Shown here: positions 58,901 to 64,000 of the stretch, in pieces
Layout of the letters: each line of letters begins with the position of its first letter
Position numbering within the stretch: position 1 is the stretch's first letter
Source: Acanthaster planci
Lineage: Eukaryota; Echinodermata; Asteroidea; Valvatida; Acanthasteridae
DNA: 64,000 nt
Reading direction: 5' to 3'
Assembly: GCF_001949145.1 (NCBI RefSeq)
Contig: NW_019091455.1
Location: forward strand, 485,017 to 549,016
Translations under genes and position numbers: made by a program
The notes under the pieces: model-generated
Seen by the model: only the letters and a program-made list of their open reading frames with translations
Databases searched by the model: none
Told to the model about the DNA's origin: nothing

Positions 58901-61706
58901 AGGCTGAAACTGTTGAGTGTCGAACCTCAATCTCATGCCCCTGGCCAGAAAATGCCCCGGAAGTTTACAGGAAGCTCCTGCGCAAATGGAAGGCCACCCA
59001 CTACCGGCCCCCGACCAACGCAGAGGTCAACACTGGCCGACGGCGTAAGGAGATGGAGCGTAAGATGTTCGCCCTCCTGCGGGAGATTGTGGGTTATTTC
59101 TTCTTCATCTGGCTGGTTCTGATTGTGGCGTACAGCCAGCGAGACCGCTCCTCCTACTACCTCACTAAGCATGTCAGGGACGTTTTCTTCAGCAGTGACG
59201 AGTACCATTCGGTGCGTTTCATAAAAAGAGAATCAGTCTTAAACATCAGTCTCATTCATAAATACTTTTTGAGTCAGAAGTCAAAACAGGTTTAAAAATT
59301 GGAAATTTTGGATGATTTTTGTCCCGCAATTTTCTCCTTTTTTCAAACACCCTGCTAGCCATGTTGTGGTACTGTATGTTCCACTCATGACCAGTCGTAA
59401 ACAATCTCCCTTTATGGGCATCTGCCCACGCGTGGCGTGTACTGCATATAAGGTGGTGCATAGCCAGCCCCGCTTTATCAGTTGCCTAAGACTAGCCACG
59501 TGATTGGCTCTTGACTAATAGAAACGGCTAACTGTCTTGGGTATTATAATATTAGTTGCTTTGTTATAGCGTTTACTTCCTAGCTTGTGTGACGATTACA
59601 TGCTGTCTTCTCTCCCACAAGCTCTTTAAAAGGAGAAAATTCACCTTACACTCATCTTACACTGAACAACAAATATTTTCTTTTTACAAGTTTAACAAAC
59701 ACATTCTCGAACAAAATTGAGTATATTCTTGAACCATATCGGCCTGAGTCGAATTTTATTGACTGAATCTTAAACAAATCTTTTAACCAGGAAACTAGGA
59801 ATCGTCAATACATGTATTCCACTCAAGTGATATCTATATGTTTACTACCAGGATGTTTCAAACTGTTCGGCTTCCCTGACCATGACTGGAAAAAAAACCA
59901 CAAGGCTAAAAATGCGCATTTCAGGGACTTAGAGAAGGCAAAAACTCACGATGGTATAAACGTGCTTTCAATGTCAGATAAGTGATTTTGACGGGTTCTT
60001 TGAGTGGGCAGACCTTACTCTTCTCCGGGGCCTCTACCAAGGCGATGACCAAACACTGTTTCTCATCAGCGGGGTTCGTCTTCGGCAGCTCAGGGTCCGT
60101 CCAGGTAACCACCTGTTAATTCTGACTTCAACCATACATCCACAACCCAGGAATCTGTTTTGCAGGTGTTTCTAGAGCTGAAAATAATACCGCAGAATCC
60201 CTTTGCTTGTACGTTGTAATCTTCCGTACATGCAACAATCCTATGTGGATTAGCTGAAAATTGCACGTAACCGGTGCATGATCACAGGTGCATCCACACG
60301 CTTACATAAGCAGTTAGGATACGAGTTCCAACTTAAAGAGTTGAACCCACCAGCCAAAGGTAAAGTATCGCGACAAAGTGTCTTGCCTCCTGGTATAAGC
60401 ATTGCGACCTCTTGAAGTCGTCTTGAGGTCCAGCCCATGCGTTGCTAATTTTTTTTTTAATCTACCGGTGCTTGTTCATTTCCTTTCAGAGCTCTGCCAC
60501 ATAAACAGGTCCGTCAGAGGCATAATTGACAGATGCACGCTGTCGTACTCCAAAGACACTGAAGATACCGGCCTTTACAACAACTCATGGAGTGCTCCCC
60601 TGAGCCACCTTTCAGCGAATGGGACCAGCCTTCGGCGACAGGATATCTGGACGCACCAGCAAAATGTGGCAGTTGGCCTTTGGGGACGGGTGGCATCTTA
60701 CCCCGGTGGCGGCTACGTGGCCAACCTGGGTGTGAACCAGACGGAAGCCCGTCGATCACTGAAGGATTTGATGGCCAAGCGCTGGCTGGATGAACACTCC
60801 AAAGTTCTGGTGGTGGAGTGGACGGTCTACAGTGCCAACACCAACCTGTTCGTGGTGGTGACGTTTCTCAACGAAATCACAGCTAGCGGCGGCTTTGTCA
60901 AGACATCTCACATCCAGGCCGTTCGGTTGTACAGGAACACTGCTCAGTTCCAGCTCTTCGTCTTGTGCATTGAGATATTGTTCTCGCTGTATGCAGCCTT
61001 CTATGCATTTACTGAGGTGCGGAAGATACATCAGCAACGCGGAAGCTATTGGCATGATGGCTGGAACTGGTTGGAGGTTGCCATCGTTCTCACCTGCATG
61101 GCCGTCATCGCAATCTACATCTATCGTCACGTGTCCACCGAGAGGCTTTTGGAGGTCTTCCGGGCGCGACCTGGGGAGTTCGTCGACTTCCGAGCTGCTG
61201 CCGCCGTCTCGGAAGCCTTTCAGTACCTCTTGGGTCTGCTGCTGATCCTGTGCCCCGTCAAATTCCTCCACCTGCTCAGGTTGAATCCCAGGGCCCACCT
61301 GCTGACGTCTGTGCTGAGCGCCTCGGCCATCGACGTCGGGGCCTTTGCCGGCTACATCGTCCTGTTCATGTGCGCCTTTGCTTTGCTCTTCCAGCTCATC
61401 TTCGGCAGGCACCTGTTCACCTACAGCAGCATCGTCTTGGCCCTGGAGTCGCTTTTTGTGCTTTTCCTCGGGGAATATAGATACGAGGAGCTCTTTGCAG
61501 TCAACGGAGTCACGGCTTCGATCTTGATCATCGTCTTTCAGGCCGTGGCCACCTACCTCCTGCTCAATGTACTGATCGCTGTGTTGAACCAGAACATAAG
61601 CTACGTTAGGAGACACCACGAACCAAGTGAGGACGGTAAAATCGGCCTTCTGTTGATTTACAAAATACTCTCTTGGTTCGGCATTAAACACAGACACAAG
61701 TTTTGA
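31850..61706 (+). CDS. Polycystin-1/REJ-family receptor-channel with F-type lectin and Tie-like ectodomain (39 exons)
   Basis: Thirty-nine coding exons join in one frame (9,417 nt, 3,138 aa). Exon borders are listed in the block entries that follow. Order by residue: signal peptide 1-20; three F-type lectin domains 22-181, 182-332 and 333-475; two Ig-like 476-670; EGF-like 671-813; FN3-like 814-902; linker 903-942; PKD 943-1025; REJ 1026-1475; GAIN with GPS (cleavage expected after Leu2010); TM1 about 2041-2061; PLAT 2071-2245; TM2-TM11; stop at 61704. In known polycystin-1 family members the C-terminal part is a self-cleaved receptor with eleven membrane spans that pairs with a polycystin-2-type subunit. 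Lectin, Ig, EGF and PKD domains face outside and bind ligand, as in egg-jelly receptors of sperm. Every junction is phase-consistent. The main alternative is two adjacent genes that my model joins at exons 17-20. Confidence 0.85.
32307..35110 (+). CDS. Exons 2-4: F-type lectin domain 1
   Basis: Exons 32307-32423, 33846-33959 and 34862-35110, all phase 1 to phase 1. Signature pieces: ITSQSSDAGRYAGASSAVD, NPWWKVDLGAVYCLRKITLV, NVIRAGMSAN and NARYVSVDIPASG. This is the eel-fucolectin/tachylectin-4/pentraxin-1 fold (F5/8 type C relative). Exon 3 ends at a GC donor (33960-33961, GCAAGT), the only phase-compatible choice. Confidence 0.85.
36138..37377 (+). CDS. Exons 5-7: F-type lectin domain 2
   Basis: Exons 36138-36263, 36509-36598 and 37141-37377, again three exons in 1-1 phase. 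Signature pieces: SDQSSTHEENGDSWDSARAV, NPWWRMDLTSAQCIRKIAV, YGAVVRAGLSATP and ARYVSVDAPGN. Cys pairs surround MCGSPV, FTCEP and LCEV as in fucolectins. Confidence 0.88.
37378..39667 (+). other. 2.3-kb intron between lectin domains 2 and 3
   Basis: The longest intron of the gene. Its 5' part holds a cluster of TTCTATAGAA-type words (37580-37775). No coding exon is recognised. Confidence 0.6.
37580..37775. repeat. Cluster of TTCTATAGAA palindromic words
   Basis: At least seven perfect or near-perfect copies of the palindrome TTCTATAGAA/TCTATAGA occur within about 190 bp at irregular spacing, both orientations being equivalent. The density is far above chance. Confidence 0.75.
39668..40487 (+). 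CDS. Exons 8-10: F-type lectin domain 3
   Basis: Exons 39668-39778, 39966-40055 and 40260-40487, 1-1 phase. Signature pieces: LANQSSTMSGRDARRAFDG, NPWWRVDLESNNCLGKIRIR, DAMVQAGLSEVH, IMCGTPVTRSQAIINDWLEF and ARYVSVAIPGG. Exon 10 uses the acceptor CTCTGGAG at 40258-40259. The nearer TTGCAG would break frame. Confidence 0.85.
40715..41729 (+). CDS. Exons 11-12: two Ig-like domains of Tie-receptor type
   Basis: Exon 11 (40715-41035) encodes VDITLVANPALLGETGDNSS ... ITNAVTFGRQ ... RTGVFYSEALNNNVITRIQI. It parallels the first Ig domain of Tie2 (MDLILINSLPLVSDAETSL ... PITIGRDFEAL ... NGAYFCEGRVRGEAIRI) but lacks both disulfide cysteines. Exon 12 (41466-41729) encodes a second Ig-like domain ending EGLYSCFASDHEDE ... 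RLIVRG, comparable to Tie2 ... RLIVRR, directly before the EGF repeats. Confidence 0.75.
42341..43436 (+). CDS. Exons 13-16: Tie-type EGF repeats
   Basis: Exons 42341-42475, 42746-42901, 43100-43195 and 43395-43436. EGF1 has CYNGGVCHDKSGTCVCAPGF (Tie2: [20 protein letters not shown]). EGF2 has [20 protein letters not shown] minus flanks, the hallmark Tie1/Tie2 motif [11 protein letters not shown]. EGF3 has DDGTFGADCKQTCHCASGG (Tie2: HPGFYGPDCKLRCSCNNGE). The fourth exon is a 14-residue stub, CDTLYFGSNCQCS. All are phase 1. Confidence 0.88.
43794..44867 (+). CDS. Exons 17-19: FN3-like domain and bridging exons
   Basis: Exon 17 (43794-44060) encodes LQVTSGDPHQLFVSWQPDPC ... GYELVTRDE ... TTYHFITGL, an FN3-like sandwich with the usual Trp and Tyr. 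Exons 18 (44615-44653, 13 residues) and 19 (44787-44867, ESCISWSLEDAVLQMDVAVE) are short and unrecognised. They are included because borders and phases fit, but exon 17 could also splice straight to exon 20 in frame. Confidence 0.6.
45176..45423 (+). CDS. Exon 20: PKD domain
   Basis: The sequence VDYRWYLASNEMVTHSPSIT followed by WSFSEAGKFTVSVIASDGIS and SRVLNIL is a PKD (polycystic kidney disease) Ig-like fold: Y-x-W strand, then F-x-x-x-G-x-[FY]-T-V-x-V-x-A-x-[DN]. It ends in phase 0 at GTAAGT, unlike the phase-1 modules before it. Confidence 0.8.
45766..49890 (+). CDS. Exons 21-26: REJ (receptor for egg jelly) region
   Basis: Exons 45766-46180, 46489-46617, 47263-47458, 48643-48878, 49310-49537 and 49745-49890 (about 450 residues). 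Features typical of REJ in polycystin-1 and sea urchin egg-jelly receptors: VWVRIEPSPPKAIILGGSAR followed by LVLDGSGSFDPDN and KYAWYC; SCLQNCEEKL with VSYVWDV; and FELNAPPRMGTCSLDPPSGY ALQTQF, the late REJ motif (split over two strands). Phases are consistent. Confidence 0.87.
50272..54600 (+). CDS. Exons 27-32: GAIN-like region
   Basis: Exons 50272-50511, 51604-51729, 52356-52649, 52759-53019, 53537-53645 and 54244-54600. They encode helical then beta-rich sequence leading to the GPS, as in the GAIN domain of polycystin-1. Examples are SELQGLIDQGDFQTAVQIIG (subdomain A helices) and TDPFVWSEGSKDVTSEVVGL QL (PFxW motif typical of this region). The acceptor of exon 27 (AAAG at 50271) is poor but is the only one giving frame. 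Confidence 0.7.
50852..50950. repeat. Inverted repeat in the intron after exon 27
   Basis: ACAAATACAGCATGGTTTGA at the left and its near-complement AAACCATGCTGTATTTGT at the right pair over about 25 bp with a ~45 bp loop. It is a probable foldback element. Confidence 0.6.
54897..55702 (+). CDS. Exons 33-34: GPS autoproteolysis site and first membrane span
   Basis: Exon 33 (54897-55063) ends CLFWNEEGEEWDGTGCR and exon 34 (55472-55702) continues with CLCNHLTFFGSSF. Together they have the GPS pattern C-x2-W, W-x3-GC and C-x-C-x-HLT. Cleavage in this family occurs between Leu and Thr of HLT, here Leu2010/Thr2011. PVVVTTVVVILALYVVVAVW is TM1. Confidence 0.92.
55755..55965 (+). mobile_element. SINE-like remnant
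   Basis: The words TTGTGGCAAGTCACTTTACC and CTTCCAAGAGGTATCAGTGAG resemble the central domain also seen at 18359-18420. The head around 55800-55830 (GGTTTGGGGTTGTAATC) is a decayed B box. It lies in the intron after exon 34; ends are not defined. Confidence 0.35.
56212..56492 (+). CDS. Exon 35: PLAT/LH2 domain, first part
   Basis: The sequence YDVTIVTGMRRGAGTTAIV is the defining first strands of a polycystin PLAT domain. SLGEVKAVRIWHDNGGENPE is its conserved later part. The exon ends in phase 2, completing W (TG|G) with exon 36. PLAT sits on the first cytoplasmic loop and binds lipid or protein partners in known family members. Confidence 0.93.
56958..58276 (+). CDS. Exon 36: end of PLAT, TM2-TM5 and long cytoplasmic loop
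   Basis: A large 1,319 nt exon. WYVSRITVHDLETDDWWFFL completes PLAT. RVSCCLSLLMCVMLTSIMFY is TM2, and ITFTEIIIGIESSVLAFPIN LMIV (split) is TM3. About 185 Ser/Thr/Asn-rich residues follow without predicted fold, then LPHWFVYIGWFLVFSTTLVS (TM4) and LVVSLFQSVFFIQPLKVLLF (TM5). The motif FFIQPLKV is characteristic of the polycystin-1 family. Confidence 0.93.
58949..60104 (+). CDS. Exons 37-38: TM6 and start of the polycystin (TOP) domain
   Basis: Exon 37 (58949-59211) encodes a basic linker and LLREIVGYFFFIWLVLIVAY (TM6, first span of the channel unit), then the YLTKHVRDVF helix. Exon 38 (59978-60104) encodes FEWADLTLLRGLYQ and LISGVRLRQLRVRP. The motif VRLRQLRV is conserved at the start of the extracellular TOP domain of polycystins. 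Confidence 0.9.
60490..61706 (+). CDS. Exon 39: polycystin TOP domain, TM7-TM11, pore and C-terminus
   Basis: This 1,217 nt terminal exon contains the rest of the TOP domain (glycosylation sequons NNS and NGT), FQLFVLCIEILFSLYAAFYA (TM7), further spans, and a pore region SLFVLFLGEYRYEEL (about 3054-3068). The final span TYLLLNVLIAVLNQNI is close to the polycystin-2 S6 motif ILLNMFLAIIND. The tail after it is only about 40 residues, without the coiled coil of vertebrate polycystin-1. Stop TGA at 61704-61706. Confidence 0.95.
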
Positions 61707-63070
61707 GTAAGCAGTTGAAAGAGTGTGGATGCAGTTGTATTTCCTTGTTAGTTTCTCACATAAAAATCATGGAGCACGAAAATGGGACCTTTCTGCAAAT
61801 CAATTTCGCGACCAGAAAAGTCATTCAATTTGTTTGTGCAAATCACATCTCAATTAAACAGTGGTTTTCATCGAAGTAATCTTTACTTTCTCTCATCAAA
61901 AATTCATCGAAATGTTGCAGAAAGTCAATTATGTTTTAGGATGGCATTTCATTATGCGAATCATGTTTATTTACTTCGAATACCTTTAGTTAGTTTGGAG
62001 GGGGGTTTAAATATTTTGTAAATAATGAATGTTTGAGTGCATGCAGTAATAATTATTTCACGGGGTGATAGATTGAATGTTCTCTTCCCCGAAATTATTA
62101 TTTCCACTGCATGAATATGAAACATTCATTGTGTCTTATATAACATCTAAAATGTGTAAAAGTTACTATGTTATCTTTTCCGACTTGGCTTGACGGCACG
62201 ACACGCAGTTTTCACGTTCTGCGGAGCCTTGACTTGGCTTTTTATGTAAAAAGTCACGACCGAGCCGGTAGCGCTTGCGTAGTTTAAGGGTATACCTGTA
62301 GCTCTCTCAACGTTGCATATAACAAATAAGTCAATGACACGTGATCGACGATCCACCAATCAGCTGCCGGGGATTTACTGAGGCACTTTAACAAACATAT
62401 CTGTCGGGGTGATTATAGTTCGACACACATGTACAACGTAACATTGATAACTGATATTAATATTTCCACATCTGACTTCGGTTCCTGTGTACTGTACCAA
62501 GGTTCTAAAATAAGTCAGATCAACAGTGTGTGTTTGGCTGACATTTTAGAATCTCTAAATGTCATCATTGGCGACAAATGCAATTGATAAGTTTCATTCA
62601 AACTGCCAAACAGTTGCAGAGTCAATATTTCTCTCAAGAGTTTCAGAATTTTTCAAGTCTACAGTGTCTTTTTTGTGGCATTTTCGCATCTGTAAATGAC
62701 ATTTGTAGCTACAGTGCTCATTTTATTTAATCTTTTTTGAGATCCTCACAATAATGCAATAAACGTCATGAAGATGCAGCTCCTGCAAAGTCCTGGAGCA
62801 TTAAAAAGACCAAGGTCAACACCTGTAGCATTGTGTGTCCATTTTATAATGGGGTTTATCACCGTTCCTGATGTAAACTCTTGCACGTGTATCGGAAAGA
62901 AGAACGCGCCCCGTTGGATGAACTCGCTCCGATTGTATCAACTGTCTTGTCGGTGCTGTCTTTACTCGGCGGAATTTCAAGTTATGCTCCTCTGTGGTTT
63001 TGCATTATATTCTTCTGTTGCGCACGGGTGTGCGAGGGTTAAAATGAGATCTGTAGGATTGAATAAAAGT
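61707..63070 (+). other. 3' UTR / downstream flank of the polycystin-like gene
   Basis: Non-coding sequence after the stop. Candidate polyadenylation signals AATAAA occur at 62758-62763 and 63062-63067. The inverted repeat at 62024-62130 lies inside, so it would be transcribed. Confidence 0.45.
62024..62130 (+). repeat. Inverted repeat in the probable 3' UTR
   Basis: The left arm AATGAATGTTTGAGTGCATG with CAGTAATAATTATTTCACGGGG pairs with the right arm CCCCGAAATTATTATTTCC, ACTGCATG and AAACATTCATT. The arms are about 42 bp with a ~22 bp loop. It would form a strong RNA hairpin or be a foldback insertion. Confidence 0.7.
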
Positions 63071-63117
63071 TTGAAAGGGAGTTTTACTTCCACACATAAA
63101 ATTTGGGGAAAAACTGA

Positions 63118-63188
63118 TTAACTCCCTACAATCGGCACCAAAATAATCTCATTTCTGGGTGTATCATTCCCAAGCAGAAAGGGGTTAA
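63118..63188. mobile_element. Short TTAA-bounded remnant
   Basis: Seventy-one bp between two TTAA words. The right end read inward is TTAACCCCTTTCTGCTTGGG, resembling the ends of the 4028-4220 element. The left end TTAACTCCCTAC is only weakly similar. Probably a deletion derivative; low certainty. Confidence 0.3.
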
Positions 63189-64000
63189 CCTCGCATTACA
63201 TTTCTTGATGAGTTTTTAATCCTTATACACCCATGCGCAAAGATTTTCCAAGATTCAAACTCCCTGTGCTCACTGAAGCGTGAAAATGTGAACCTCAAAA
63301 CTGGCATCAATCAAAGCAGCACTACAGCTTTCACCAATAGGGTACAACTAGATTTTTGAAACTTGGTTCAATGTGATTTTCATGGTGGGAATATCATGCT
63401 TACCGTACTCATCGAAATCCCTCGGCCACCGTAGAAAATCATTATTTTTTTTGAAACGCGCAGTTTTCGCGCACTGTGATTGGTCAACGCGTTGCAAAGT
63501 CTTGGAGGTGCACTACTGTGAATCGCCCGTATTGGTGCCTCATCATCCAACACTAGAGGATGGACCTACCACCCCACCTCCAGGGGCGGCTTAGAACTCT
63601 TCGTCCATGTTACAAGAATGACGTCGTAGATAGGATTGCCAGTGTCGAGGTTTATCTGACGTCCACTCCATCCGATTACGGCATGTATAAAATAAACAAT
63701 ACAAAATGAAAGACGGCTTTCACTTTAAATGAAATTAAGTTCTCGCCCCTAAACATTAAACAGAAAATATTGGAGAGGTAAATCGACAAATCCCCGAGGG
63801 AATGTTAGCCTGTACAACGTCTTAAATATTGTACTATACTGAAGAGCATTTTTCATCGTGTTTGACGTTGTAGCTGCGATTGCTGTGCCTATCGAGTCAA
63901 TTTTGATCCGTCAGGATTTGTGTTTCCATATTATACCGTTAACCGTAAGAATGTACACACAAGTGTGCATCAATTACACATTCTTCAACTGCACACTTTA
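63189..64000. other. Right-edge flank with promoter-like patch
   Basis: Around 63440-63500 there is TTTTCGCGC (E2F-like) followed by GATTGGTCAACGCG (CCAAT box in reverse), CpG-rich relative to the flanks. On the minus strand a short open stretch, 63435-63408, ends in a consensus-like donor (ACG|GTAAGC at about 63405). I cannot name a gene. The remainder shows nothing recognisable. Confidence 0.25.

Noticed and set aside
60756-61697. 313-codon minus-strand open frame under the last polycystin exon
   Set aside because: Antisense shadow of a GC-rich, strongly conserved channel exon. No recognisable domain.
1-64000. CRISPR arrays, operons, bacterial promoters or ribosome-binding sites
   Set aside because: The window is clearly eukaryotic with spliced genes; no regularly spaced repeat array is present.

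Overview
This is a eukaryotic window. Every gene is split by GT-AG introns of about 0.1 to 3 kb, and the intervening DNA is AT-rich with many small dispersed repeats and foldback elements. Gene content (a vertebrate-like Acinus, a VPS9D1, and a polycystin-1/REJ-family receptor-channel with F-type lectin domains) points to an invertebrate deuterostome. The recurrent word TAGGCCTA and TTAA-bounded miniature elements make me favour an echinoderm (sea star or sea urchin grade), at moderate confidence.

Layout. (1) 1-5397, minus strand: the 5' part of VPS9D1. Five coding exons were placed by homology and chain in frame; the C-terminal part with the VPS9 domain lies beyond the left edge. (2) 5398-7654: a 2.26 kb head-to-head intergenic region with GC-rich, promoter-like stretches and several hairpins. 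(3) 7655-26058, plus strand: a complete 16-exon Acinus (ACIN1) gene of 1,079 codons plus stop. It has a SAP domain, long acidic/low-complexity middle, RRM, RE/RD-rich segment, RSB motif and an arginine-serine tail. (4) 26059-31849: probable ACIN1 3' UTR, then gene-free DNA with a tandemly duplicated ~0.7 kb sequence and an inverted repeat just upstream of the next gene. (5) 31850-61706, plus strand: one very large gene. I reconstruct 39 coding exons (9,417 nt, 3,138 aa) whose splice phases agree at every junction. (6) 61707-64000: 3' UTR/flank with a strong inverted repeat and two AATAAA signals, then a promoter-like patch near the right edge.

The large gene is the main point of interest. Its order is: signal peptide, three F-type lectin (fucolectin/F5-8C-like) domains, two Ig-like and EGF-like domains that closely resemble the ectodomain of Tie receptors (including the motif [11 protein letters not shown]), an FN3-like domain, a PKD domain, a REJ region, a GAIN/GPS cleavage module, PLAT and an eleven-pass polycystin channel. 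There is no tyrosine kinase. If transcript data confirm that this is one mRNA, it joins a Tie-type ectodomain to a polycystin-1-type autoproteolytic channel.

The three genes have no obvious functional link: endosomal Rab-GEF-like protein, exon-junction/ASAP-complex splicing factor, and cell-surface receptor-channel. Mobile DNA consists of short non-autonomous elements: TTAA-ended MITEs, a 1.18 kb giant palindrome and a related single-arm copy inside ACIN1 introns, tRNA-headed SINE remnants, and several other foldback elements. No transposase or reverse transcriptase gene, CRISPR array or convincing RNA gene was found.
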